Source of the DNA: Roseivirga sp. UBA6061
GTDB lineage: Bacteria; Bacteroidota; Bacteroidia; Cytophagales; Cyclobacteriaceae
Direction of reading: 5' to 3'
NCBI GenBank assembly: GCA_002427745.1
Contig: DIYF01000065.1
Location: 10,158 to 38,465, forward strand
DNA: 28,308 nucleotides
Shown: positions 1 through 7,789 of the stretch, piece by piece
How positions within the stretch are numbered: position 1 is the first letter of the stretch
Layout: every line of letters begins with the position of its first letter
Made by a program: the position numbers and the translations under genes
The notes under the pieces: model-generated
What the model was told of the DNA's origin: nothing
What the model saw: only the letters and a program-made list of their open reading frames with translations
Databases searched by the model: none

Positions 1-24
1 TGTATCATGTATCATGTATCATGG
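1..24. repeat. 7-bp tandem repeat at window edge
   Basis: The unit TGTATCA occurs three times head to tail (1-21), followed by a partial TG. The window edge cuts it, so the true copy number is unknown. It is a simple-sequence tract outside any gene, 230 bp downstream of the nearest stop codon. Confidence 0.8.
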
Positions 25-254
25 TAACGCGTTTTGAAGGTCAGCGTTGCGGGAATTTGTGAATAATTATTTAGCTGGTCGCTCTCGTCAGGTCGGTATA
101 TTACTTTGAGGTACCGAATTCACTGATACACGTTTAACTGCGCAATAATACATCGTTTGCTTTCTTAGGGTTGTTTTAAACCCGAGCTTGTACTCTTCGC
201 TCTATGCGTTTAGAGATTCTACACGAATCTCACATGTTAGGAATGACAGGTAAA
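25..254. other. Non-coding stretch with a small hairpin
   Basis: No supported gene. A perfect 7-bp inverted repeat (GAGATTC, loop TACAC, GAATCTC) lies at 213-231, 24 bp past the stop of the minus-strand gene at 255. It could mark the 3' end of that transcript, but no U-rich tract follows it on the minus strand, so a terminator call is weak. Confidence 0.35.
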
Positions 255-812
255 TTAAGACTCACACCATTCGTGCAGCATCCGCTGTTTATAATGTTCT
301 GGTGCCTGGCATTCCGGATATAGCTCAGGATCATTCTTGCTTCTTTCCAAGGCTTCTTTAATATGTTTGGGGTCAGAGATTCCATAAGGTAAACGATAAT
401 GATATTCAGAATCCTCAGGCAAGTATTTATTTAAAATCAGAGCGATCTCATTATATCGGAGGTCAAAGTAATTCCCTATATAGATTTTCTTAGTCTGCTG
501 GTTAAGAGAAAGGTAGAGTTTCAAATGAAAGCCATCAGATACGCAAGGCACTGACCAAAATTCATCACCGGAAGTCATGAACATATCTTCAACAGATGCT
601 TTAAGTTTTTTCAAGTCTTGTTTGGCAATTTGAACCGTGTCCTTTCTTACAGGCCATGTGCTGCTTAGGTAGTAAGTAGTATCTTTTAATTCCAGATCTA
701 CTCCCGCTGCACAGACCCTGATGAAAATGCCAAACTCATTATCTGGCTTGGTAGAATCAGTACTGATCATGATCAATGGCAGAATTAAAAAAGCTAGTAG
801 TCTCAGAGGCAT
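255..812 (-). CDS. Hypothetical exported protein, 185 aa
   Basis: I do not recognise this protein. The first 17 or so residues (MPLRLLAFLILPLIMIS) form a short hydrophobic segment after one Arg, which fits a signal peptide or N-terminal anchor. The mature part is mixed and charged, with four Cys (including C35 in RVCAAG, one in the VPCVSD stretch, one in PECQ and C183 near the end), which could form disulfides outside the cytoplasm. No catalytic motif stands out. The ATG at 812 is chosen because the hydrophobic start follows it immediately. The gene stands alone, with long non-coding flanks on both sides. Alternatives are a periplasmic or inner-membrane-tethered protein. Confidence 0.7.
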   Translation of the reverse strand: MPLRLLAFLILPLIMISTDSTKPDNEFGIFIRVCAAGVDLELKDTTYYLSSTWPVRKDTVQIAKQDLKKLKASVEDMFMTSGDEFWSVPCVSDGFHLKLYLSLNQQTKKIYIGNYFDLRYNEIALILNKYLPEDSEYHYRLPYGISDPKHIKEALERSKNDPELYPECQAPEHYKQRMLHEWCES

Positions 813-1291
813 ATTTGAAGTTTAATTGATCATTTAAACTAAAAAACGACTGTACTATCCAGACATTGCCTTGGCCGTTCAAGCCATTAGGCTTTTACTT
901 TCTCTCTTAAAGAGAGAGTAAACAAACCTGCCTGCAAGCGGAGGATTCAAGAAGGAGTAATGATCCAGCCACACAACCTTGCTTTATTAAGGGCTCTGCA
1001 AAAGCGAGTCCGGTACCTCTTGATAAATTACTCAAAGAGCTGACTGAAAGAATCTGTAAACAGAAGATCAACAGTTAGGAAAGCTTAAAAATGAGATTCG
1101 ATCAGGAATAGATTTCTCTCCCCCTGTCTACCCCTGCTGACAGAGCCAATCGCCTACTCCGCGGCACAAAAGTCCTAAGCAGTGTGCCAGACTAATCGAC
1201 TAATTCACCAATTACTCAATCATCTCTCTGCCCTGTCGGTTTTTTACAATACTCTTAGTTTTGCAGCGGCTAGTTTTCGGCAAAAAAGAAT
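813..1291. other. 479-bp intergenic region, no clear gene
   Basis: It separates the divergent 185-aa and DUF6265 genes. An imperfect inverted repeat built on CTCTCT/AGAGAG sits around 899-917, with no U tract. A short frame near 1057-1120 reads EDQQLGKLKNEIRSGID, vaguely like the C-terminus of a ParD/RHH antitoxin, but it is preceded by a stop and has no N-terminal domain. I see nothing else that looks functional except the candidate promoter just before 1292. Confidence 0.4.
1256..1263 (+). promoter_or_regulatory. Candidate Bacteroidota -7 element
   Basis: TAGTTTTG matches the TAnnTTTG -7 consensus of the Bacteroidota housekeeping sigma factor. It is preceded by a T tract near 1239-1245 at roughly the right distance for the poorly conserved -33 element. 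The start codon lies 29 bp after it. Identified by motif only. Confidence 0.4.
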
Positions 1292-1768
1292 ATGTACAAG
1301 AAATTACTGCTCATTATCACCAGCCTTTCCCTCCTGATACCTGCTTTGGTGCCACAGGACACCTCAAGACAGACCAGAAAGGATTTTAAGAAGCTCAGCT
1401 GGATTCTTGATACCTGGGAGCGTACCAATGTAAGGCCGGGAAGCACCGCCTTTGAGACCTGGCAGAAAGAGTCTGGCCAGGTTTTTACGGGTATGGGCGT
1501 AAGTATGAAAGGTAGTGACACCACCTTTGTAGAGAAGCTGCGCATTGAAATCAAAGATGATAAGATCTACTATGTGGCAGATGTAAAGCAAAATGCCACG
1601 CCCACCTACTTTCTTATGACAGAGATCACAGATCATGGCTTCAAGAGTGAAAACCCGGATCATGACTTTCCTAAAGTGATCAGCTATGAGCTGAAAGGAG
1701 ATGACTTAACCGCTATCATCTCTGATGGCGGACAGAAGAAAATGGGCTTTGTTTTCAAGAGAAAGTAA
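1292..1768 (+). CDS. DUF6265 domain protein, exported
   Basis: This 158-residue protein has an N-terminal signal peptide (MYKKLLLIITSLSLLIPALV). The body resembles the DUF6265 family: a LSWILDTWER motif near residue 35, then ETWQKESGQVFTGMG, an FVEKLRIEIKDDKIYYVADV strand pair and a C-terminal DFPKVISYELKGDDLTAIISDG segment. DUF6265 proteins are small lipocalin-like beta-barrels of unknown function, usually periplasmic. The length suits a complete single-domain member. It is monocistronic, with a candidate promoter just upstream, and the neighbouring minus-strand gene is convergent. The family call rests on motif recall, not a search. Confidence 0.75.
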   Translation: MYKKLLLIITSLSLLIPALVPQDTSRQTRKDFKKLSWILDTWERTNVRPGSTAFETWQKESGQVFTGMGVSMKGSDTTFVEKLRIEIKDDKIYYVADVKQNATPTYFLMTEITDHGFKSENPDHDFPKVISYELKGDDLTAIISDGGQKKMGFVFKRK

Positions 1769-1841
1769 CTAATCGAACACTACTTTTGAACTGAGGCTGT
1801 ATCTGGGTTAACTCTGATTGACCCGGGTATGGCCTTGCCTG

Positions 1842-2348
1842 TTACCAGCCCCAGGTACCCTCTCCTCCTTTAAAAGGCCCCACAATATTGGAGGTAATCC
1901 AGCCTCCGTAAAAACTTCCCTCCTGTGCCTGCACCAGCTCATCATTCACATAGCAGGCATCCATCAGGTGCGCATATACTGATACGCAGTTGCGGATAGG
2001 CTCAAATCCTCCGGCAGGTTGGGGGTATCCCCAGGCAGCCTGTGGCACTCCGCTTCGTTTGCTCTTGATATTGTAGTAGGTCGCTTTTCCTTTAAACTCA
2101 CAAAAAGACGTGCGCTGCGATGGAAACAACACGCCTGGCTTAAAATCTTCTATGGGTAAGTAATAGGTAGGCGGATGGCTGGTTTCCAGGACCCTGTAGG
2201 CATTTCGGGTGTCGGCAATTACTTCTCCTCCAAAAACAATGCGCAGATGGCCTTTAAAAGCCTGGAGGGCCGGTGGCCTCGGATAATCTCAAACCGACTC
2301 CTGCCCGGCCCGGGGCTTTTCTTTCTTAATCTTCAAGGTGTAGCTCAT
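1842..2348 (-). pseudogene. DUF427 family gene with in-frame TGA (codon 20)
   Basis: Reading the minus strand from the ATG at 2348 gives a start MSYTLKIKKEKPRAGQESV, then TGA at 2291-2289, then DYPRPPALQ and onward without interruption to the stop at 1842 (168 codons plus stop). DUF427 proteins have ESVWDYPRPP here, so the TGA replaces the conserved Trp (TGG to TGA, one base). Downstream, the family signature is intact: VLETSHPPTYY, PSQRTSFCEFKG, GFEPIRN, DACYV and FYGGWITSNIVGPFKGG at the C-terminus. The only in-frame standard start after the TGA is a GTG near 2132, which would remove half the domain. TGA is used as a normal stop nearby (2914), so recoding is unlikely. It is either a very recent pseudogene or a base-call error. 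Confidence 0.85.
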
Positions 2349-2515
2349 TCACTATTAGCAACACGCTCGTGGATCGAATGTTCAGGAAAGTACCAAATAA
2401 TACTTATCCGTCATTTCAGTTCTGTAAACCTCAAAAAGTAGCGACTTATCTAAAAGGCCGGAGCCAAACTCTAAAGCCCCAGTACATTCGATCATAATCA
2501 AAACAAAAACGAGAT

Positions 2516-2914
2516 ATGGAAAAGGTATTGATCATAGAGGATAATGCGATGATGAGATTGTTTTTGAGCAATTACCTCTCTCGCAATTATGAAGTAACGG
2601 CAGTAGAAAGCCCACAGCAAGCCAAAGCGGTTATCAACTCAGAGGAAGTGTTTTCTCTGGTGCTATCGGACTACTATGCCGCTAACACGGAAGAGCACAC
2701 TGTATTGAAAGGCATTCAGACGGCCATGACCTGGCAGGGAATCCCTATGGTGATTCTCACGGATGAACACAAGAGCGAGCAGCGTATTGCAGCTTTTGAA
2801 ATGGGAGCACAAGACTGTGTCAGCAAGCCATTTAACCCACTTGAGCTATCACTTAGGTTGAAGACCATGATCGCTCAGAAGGAAACTAAAATGGTGTATC
2901 GCCCTGTAGCCTGA
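2516..2914 (+). CDS. Stand-alone response regulator receiver protein
   Basis: This 132-residue CheY-like protein is a receiver domain with no output domain. The acidic pair E8/D9, phospho-acceptor D52 (VLSDYY), switch T82 (ILTDEH) and K104 (SKPFNP) are all present, so it should be phosphorylatable. Without a DNA-binding domain it probably acts by protein contact or as a phosphorelay intermediate. The next gene (LruC lipoprotein) starts 6 bp after its stop, so the two are very likely co-transcribed. No histidine kinase is adjacent, so its partner is not identifiable here. The ATG at 2516 is the first in frame. Confidence 0.9.
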   Translation: MEKVLIIEDNAMMRLFLSNYLSRNYEVTAVESPQQAKAVINSEEVFSLVLSDYYAANTEEHTVLKGIQTAMTWQGIPMVILTDEHKSEQRIAAFEMGAQDCVSKPFNPLELSLRLKTMIAQKETKMVYRPVA

Positions 2915-2920
2915 TTTGTC

Positions 2921-4975
2921 ATGAAGAGATTAACATATATTATACTGACCTGCGCACTCCTGAGTGCCTGTATTGAAGAGCCGGATGTTACCGGTGTGGA
3001 GACGCCTGAGGTACAGCCCAACGGTTTTGATTTCAAGACCACCTCAAGCACCAATGTCGACCTATCTTTCCGCCTGGCGGATGGTCAGCCCCTGAAGGGA
3101 GTGATGGTAGAGCTTTGGGACAAACCTGAAAGCGAAGAAGGAAAAGTGCTTTTTAAAGCTCTTACCAATGAACAGGGCCTTATCAGCGCGAGTCTGGCTA
3201 TACCCCGATACCTGGAAACGGTATTGGTCGAGGCCAACTACATTGGTATTCCCAACAGTATCTGGCTTCCGGTAAGCGGTCAGTCTATACGGCTTGACTA
3301 TAAGGGAGGAGTTCCTGCCTCACAGCTGGCTGATCGCAGCAGTGCACGCCCACAGGGAGTAAGATCATCTGCAGCTCATACCAGTACTTCTCATTTGAAT
3401 TATGGTGTAGAACAGGTGACGTTTAACTATATGGGCAGCTATAGCGGTAATGGTGTACCGGATTATCTGGAGCCCGATCGCGATGTGATTTCGGCCGAAT
3501 TGCTTGAATACATCAATGCATCGCTCCCGGAAAAACAGCCTGTACCCGAGTATCACCCCACTTTCCTGGCTAATGGCAAGAAAACGACTCTGGAGATAGT
3601 GGAAACCTGCGATGTGTGGATCACTTTTGTACATGAGGGAGCCGGCTTCAGAAATGCCATTGGTTTCTACACTTACCCTACGGCCACACCACCGCAGTCT
3701 ATCGATGATATTTCTACGGTCAATGTGATTTTTCCAAACCTGTCCTTTGCCGGATCAGGAGGCGGATTGTATGCCGGTGATAAAGTGAATATAGGCCAGT
3801 TTGAGCCGGGCATCTCTATAGGCCTGGTGTTGATGGCTGACGGCTGGGATGGCACCAATTCTGAGGATTATTATCACATCGTCTATGGTGATAAAAGTCT
3901 CAATCCTGAAGAGGATGAGGACCTGAAACAACATAATGTATTGTTATGGGACGAAGAGAATGAGTTATTCCTGCTGGGTTTTGAGGATATCCTGAGAGAT
4001 AACCGTCCTTTTGCCTGTGACAATGACTTTAATGATGCGATCCTGTTCGTAACATCCAATCCGGTAGAAGCCATTAGTATAGTAGACGTAAACCCTATTG
4101 ACAAACCGGGAACGCTGGACACAGATAATGATGGTGTGAATGATATTTACGATGAGTATCCCTCAGACCCTACTAAAGCATATGACAGCTACTACCCCTC
4201 TTCTACCACCTACGGCACATTTTCTTTCGAAGACAACTGGCCAGACTATGGTGATTATGATTTCAACGATCTCGTAATTGATTATCAGTTCAAGCATGTG
4301 CTGAATGCAGAAAACAAGGTAGTACAAATGGACCCGACCTTTAAAATCAGGGCCATCGGTGCCGGTTATCGCAACGGTTTCGGGTTTGCCACAGACCTGA
4401 GCCCTTCGGAAGTCAACACCAGTACGGGGCATTCTCTGAACGCAGGCTATATCAATGTAAATGCCAACGGTACTGAAGCCGGACAGAGCAAGGCGGTCTT
4501 CGTAGTCTCGGATAATGTGCATGATCACTTCAGCACGGGAGGTTTTGTGAACACGGAAGAAGGTGCCACCTACTATGAACCGCAGAACGTGGGCTTGAGC
4601 ATTACCTTCAACAGCCCTAAGACCTATACGGAGATCGGGACTATCCCATACAATCCTTTCCTGATCATATCACAAAACCGTGGCAGAGAAGTTCACCTGC
4701 CGGGATATGTACCGACAGATCTGGTGGATACAGATTTCTTCGGGACACTGGATGACGATACGAATGTGGCAGAAGGCATTTACTATCGTTCGAAAACGGC
4801 ACTTCCCTGGGCCATTCATTTGCCGGAAAGCTTTGCCTACCCCAAAGAAAAGGCCGACATAAGAGCAGGACATTTAAGATTTAACGATTGGGTACAAAGT
4901 ACAGGATACAGCTATATGGACTGGTACCGCGACCAAAACGGGTACCGCTCAATCAATCACCTGTACAAAAGATAA
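2921..4975 (+). CDS. LruC domain-containing lipoprotein
   Basis: This 684-residue protein begins with a lipoprotein signal (LLSAC, lipidated Cys17) followed by IEEPD, an acidic +2 region like Bacteroidota surface-export signals. Residues of about 40-115 look like a carboxypeptidase-regulatory-like beta-sandwich. The middle contains a DUF4114-like segment ending in DNDFNDAILF (about 367-376). It is followed by a TDNDGVNDIYDEYPSDP calcium-loop type motif and a second DYDFNDLVID motif (about 446-455), which opens the LruC/DUF4842 domain. The C-terminus, rich in Trp and Tyr (DWVQSTGYSYMDWYRD), is typical of the family. LruC proteins are large Bacteroidota and Leptospira outer-surface lipoproteins of unclear function. 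It is the second gene after a receiver protein and is closed by a strong hairpin. Confidence 0.9.
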   Translation: MKRLTYIILTCALLSACIEEPDVTGVETPEVQPNGFDFKTTSSTNVDLSFRLADGQPLKGVMVELWDKPESEEGKVLFKALTNEQGLISASLAIPRYLETVLVEANYIGIPNSIWLPVSGQSIRLDYKGGVPASQLADRSSARPQGVRSSAAHTSTSHLNYGVEQVTFNYMGSYSGNGVPDYLEPDRDVISAELLEYINASLPEKQPVPEYHPTFLANGKKTTLEIVETCDVWITFVHEGAGFRNAIGFYTYPTATPPQSIDDISTVNVIFPNLSFAGSGGGLYAGDKVNIGQFEPGISIGLVLMADGWDGTNSEDYYHIVYGDKSLNPEEDEDLKQHNVLLWDEENELFLLGFEDILRDNRPFACDNDFNDAILFVTSNPVEAISIVDVNPIDKPGTLDTDNDGVNDIYDEYPSDPTKAYDSYYPSSTTYGTFSFEDNWPDYGDYDFNDLVIDYQFKHVLNAENKVVQMDPTFKIRAIGAGYRNGFGFATDLSPSEVNTSTGHSLNAGYINVNANGTEAGQSKAVFVVSDNVHDHFSTGGFVNTEEGATYYEPQNVGLSITFNSPKTYTEIGTIPYNPFLIISQNRGREVHLPGYVPTDLVDTDFFGTLDDDTNVAEGIYYRSKTALPWAIHLPESFAYPKEKADIRAGHLRFNDWVQSTGYSYMDWYRDQNGYRSINHLYKR

Positions 4976-4999
4976 GCATTAGTTTAGGTTGAGGTTCGG

Positions 5000-5040
5000 G
5001 CCCTCGTCTGCGTAAGCGGACGGGGGCTTACTTGTTGTTC
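5000..5040 (+). terminator. Hairpin terminator after LruC gene
   Basis: A 12-bp stem (5000-5011 with 5016-5027, two G-T wobbles) is capped by a GTAA tetraloop and followed by TTACTTGTTGTTC. It lies 25 bp after the LruC stop codon. The tail is only moderately T-rich, so efficiency is uncertain. Confidence 0.65.
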
Positions 5041-5142
5041 ACAACATATTGCGGTCAGTCACAACAGGTTCGGAATGCCTGCTCCTTCCTACTTGTTTTT
5101 GATATATATTGATGAGGTATTAAGATATAAACCTACCCTGAT

Positions 5143-5793
5143 ATGATTGCCAGTTCCACTTCAGCTTATTTCCTCACCAATGCCATTCATCCGCAGGTTG
5201 CTGTTACCTTCACTCCTCAGTTCAACCCCAACCTGGAAACCATGCAGGTGATTGTTTCGCTTATTCAGGGAGGCCCTTCAGATGCTCCTGTAGCCTCTTC
5301 TACTGAGCCACTGAGTTCCATGCAACAAAACGTAGGGCTGACGGGAGGTAATGTCGTGCTGAATGGCTTCATTTGGCTGGATAATAATATCATCTACTTT
5401 GATGGAGGGTTTTCTGCTCCCGGGGTGGCTGCCAACCTGAACGGGCCGGTAGGTGGCTTTTTTCACCAAAACCCGGGCTCTGAAACGTTAACTACTCCTA
5501 TGAATATCAGTGCCGGAGAACGTACTGACAGCCTGGGCCTGAGCCTGCAGGCAATGGTAGGCAATGGACCTCTGGAAGTCTCCTATAATTTTGATGGCAC
5601 AACGGGCACTATTCCGCTCACCAACAATAACTCAGGCACAGTCGGTGTGAACCAGGGCGGTATCGCTATTAGCGGAGAGGCTTCCTTTGCTCAAAACAGC
5701 TTTCAGTTTACAGGCGCTTTTATTAAGGCAGATGTTGTACAAATCGGCTTCAGTAGTGGCATCTTTGCCTGTATGGCCACATCGGGCAGCTAA
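5143..5793 (+). CDS. Hypothetical beta-rich protein, 216 aa, nearly free of Lys/Arg
   Basis: Not recognised. The sequence has no signal peptide and no transmembrane helix. It alternates hydrophobic and small or polar residues with many Gly, Asn, Ser and Thr, suggesting an all-beta fold. It contains only one Lys and one Arg in 216 residues and a single Cys near the C-terminus (FACMATSGS). The two halves each contain a strand-rich Gly/Phe segment (near residues 75-105 and 170-207), which might reflect an internal duplication. The ATG at 5143 is the first in frame and follows an AT-rich leader. It sits alone after the LruC terminator and converges with the MFS gene 10 bp away. Confidence 0.7.
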   Translation: MIASSTSAYFLTNAIHPQVAVTFTPQFNPNLETMQVIVSLIQGGPSDAPVASSTEPLSSMQQNVGLTGGNVVLNGFIWLDNNIIYFDGGFSAPGVAANLNGPVGGFFHQNPGSETLTTPMNISAGERTDSLGLSLQAMVGNGPLEVSYNFDGTTGTIPLTNNNSGTVGVNQGGIAISGEASFAQNSFQFTGAFIKADVVQIGFSSGIFACMATSGS

Positions 5794-5803
5794 ACCAAGG
5801 AAA

Positions 5804-7015
5804 CTACTGAGTCATCCTGATCTGAATGATCACTGCTGAAATCACCGTGAGTATGCCTATACTGAGTATGGCTGTATCCATGGGAAAGTAATAGCTCAGT
5901 AAAATGGTAAGACCTGCACCAAAAGCATAACCCAGGTCACGCCAGAGACGGAAAACCCCTATTGACTGCGCCCTTTGGCTGGGATGTGTAAACCCTGCTA
6001 TAGCTGATAAAAAGGTGGGATATACAATGGCCGTGCCGACTCCCAGTATAACGGCCGGAATGATAAACTGAAGCTCTGTACCGGCCCAGAACATGGCCAT
6101 CAGTGCTATGCCCTGAGCGGCCATTCCCAGCACCAACATGTGTTTTTTATTATAGTGATCTGACAGCTTACCGGTTACAAGCTGCCCTATGCCCCAGACG
6201 GCCGGATATATGGATACTATCAGGGCTATAGCCTTTAAGTCAAAACCACGATTGGCCAGCACAATGGGTAAAGTGCCCCAGACCATACCATCATTCAGGT
6301 TATTGACAAAACCGGCCTGAGAAACGGAGCCCAGGTTGTTATCCCGCCAGGTAGTATCAATGAAAACATTTTTTAAGAACTTCTGATTATTCGTTTTGGC
6401 CTCAGCCGCTACATGATGCTGTGTGTCCTTTACAAATACAAGGCTCAACAAGAGACCTAAGGTCACAAAGCCAACTCCCTGATAGAAGGGATAAGGTCGC
6501 AACCCGTATTCCGCTGCGATCCAGCCTGTGGTAAAAGCCACCAGTGCGATGGAGAAATAACCAAAAGATTCATTGAGCCCCATGGCCAGGCCGCGGTGCT
6601 TCTCTCCCACCATATCTATTTTCATCACCACGGTGCTGGACCATGCCAGGCCCTGGTTAACCCCTAGCAGCACATTAGCCAGCACAACCCACTCCCAGGC
6701 CTGGGCATACATGAGTATGAAAGGAACAGGCACTGCAAAGAGCCACCCGATAACCAGGAGATTCTTTCTTCCCAACCTGTTGGCCAGCAGGCCCGCAAAA
6801 TAATTGACTATGGCTTTAACGAGGCCAAATACAATGATAAAAGAGAGTACGGCAGAAGTGGCCACAATCAGAAACTCCTCTTCGGCCAGCTTTGGTAAAA
6901 TGGTACGCTCCAGGCCTACCATTCCCCCCACAAATGCATTGATAAGAAGTAAAAGCGAAAACTGCTGCCAGTTCTCCTTAAAGCCAAGCCTGATGTCAGT
7001 TGCTGATTTACTCAT
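5804..7015 (-). CDS. MFS transporter
   Basis: This 403-residue protein has about 12 predicted membrane helices in two six-helix halves. The loop 2-3 signature of the major facilitator superfamily is present as GLLANRLGRKNLLV (about residues 75-88), with a weaker second copy GKLSDHYNKKHMLVLG in the second half. A charged central loop (KDTQHHVAAEAKTNNQK) separates the halves. The length is normal for a drug or metabolite proton antiporter. The substrate cannot be read from the sequence. It is a single gene, convergent with the 216-aa gene and divergent from the 196-aa gene. Confidence 0.9.
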   Translation of the reverse strand: MSKSATDIRLGFKENWQQFSLLLLINAFVGGMVGLERTILPKLAEEEFLIVATSAVLSFIIVFGLVKAIVNYFAGLLANRLGRKNLLVIGWLFAVPVPFILMYAQAWEWVVLANVLLGVNQGLAWSSTVVMKIDMVGEKHRGLAMGLNESFGYFSIALVAFTTGWIAAEYGLRPYPFYQGVGFVTLGLLLSLVFVKDTQHHVAAEAKTNNQKFLKNVFIDTTWRDNNLGSVSQAGFVNNLNDGMVWGTLPIVLANRGFDLKAIALIVSIYPAVWGIGQLVTGKLSDHYNKKHMLVLGMAAQGIALMAMFWAGTELQFIIPAVILGVGTAIVYPTFLSAIAGFTHPSQRAQSIGVFRLWRDLGYAFGAGLTILLSYYFPMDTAILSIGILTVISAVIIQIRMTQ

Positions 7016-7183
7016 GAGAAAGCCTGCAAGTACGCAGAAGACAACAACATTTTACAGTTATTGACAGTTCTTTTACATTTTTCGGATTACCGGGCACCAG
7101 ACATGGGCGTAGGTTTACAGCAAGCCAGGTCATAGACAGAAGCCAGATGTTGGCGGACAGGGCTACTAACAAAACTCTATCTT

Positions 7184-7774
7184 ATGCAAAAAAGTCTGAT
7201 AATACTCACCATTACTTTTTTATGCCAGGCCGCACTTCACGGACAGGAAATCAACCTTATCGCTGCAGACAGTACCTGGGGCAAAGAGCACTTTACCTTT
7301 CCTCTGAGCTTTGCCCAAAGAATCGACTTTCAGGGCGTTGAAGAGGCTGTATTTCCCCGGGGATGGGCCGATGTTGACAGCCATGAGTTCTGGTCTTATG
7401 CCTTCGCCTGGAAAATTGATGCCGACAAAGCCTTAAAGGAAGATGAAATGGAAATCAACCTGCAATACTACTTTGATGGCCTTCTTGGGCTGGAGACCGA
7501 CAAACAAGATGAATCAGCCACTTCCGGCAGTACTGCTTTGTTTATCAAGACCAGCGGTGCATCGGGTAAGGTCATGTATTCCGGAAAAATCAGAACCTTT
7601 GATACGAGAATATCCCAAAAACCACTGACACTTTATGTGCAGGCCGATCAATACTACTGTGTGAGTGAGAAAACATGCTTCATACTGTTCAGGCTATCAC
7701 CAGCAGATTATAACCAGGAAATCTGGTCGAGACTCAAAGCCCTGACCCTGCATGAGCATATATGCCCTGATTAA
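7184..7774 (+). CDS. Hypothetical secreted protein, 196 aa
   Basis: Not recognised. Residues 1-20 (MQKSLIILTITFLCQAALHG) are a clear Sec signal peptide with a likely cut before QEINL. The mature region has aromatic-rich stretches (HEFWSYAFAWKID, LQYYFDGLLG) and a late Cys pair (YYCVSEKTC) plus a Cys near the end, which suggests a disulfide-stabilised periplasmic protein. An earlier frame starting at 7147 is a different reading frame and is discarded. The gene is convergent with the GAF protein gene, only 15 bp apart. Confidence 0.75.
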   Translation: MQKSLIILTITFLCQAALHGQEINLIAADSTWGKEHFTFPLSFAQRIDFQGVEEAVFPRGWADVDSHEFWSYAFAWKIDADKALKEDEMEINLQYYFDGLLGLETDKQDESATSGSTALFIKTSGASGKVMYSGKIRTFDTRISQKPLTLYVQADQYYCVSEKTCFILFRLSPADYNQEIWSRLKALTLHEHICPD

Positions 7775-7789
7775 GGCAGATGTTTGTTA

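Noticed and set aside
1..24. Start of a CRISPR array
   Set aside because: The three 7-bp units are directly adjacent with no spacers.
262..275. Single CATTCGT motif resembling the LytTR boxes
   Set aside because: One copy only, inside the coding end of the 185-aa gene, with no repeat 21 bp away.
899..917. CTCTCT/AGAGAG inverted repeat as a terminator
   Set aside because: It lies upstream of both flanking genes, is low-complexity and lacks a T run in either direction.
2289..2291. TGA as selenocysteine or recoded Trp
   Set aside because: No SECIS-like hairpin was evident, DUF427 has Trp here, and TGA is used as a normal stop in the adjacent receiver gene.
2175..2441. Plus-strand frame of 88 codons
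   Set aside because: It is antisense to the 5' part of the DUF427 gene; the opposite strand carries the family motifs.
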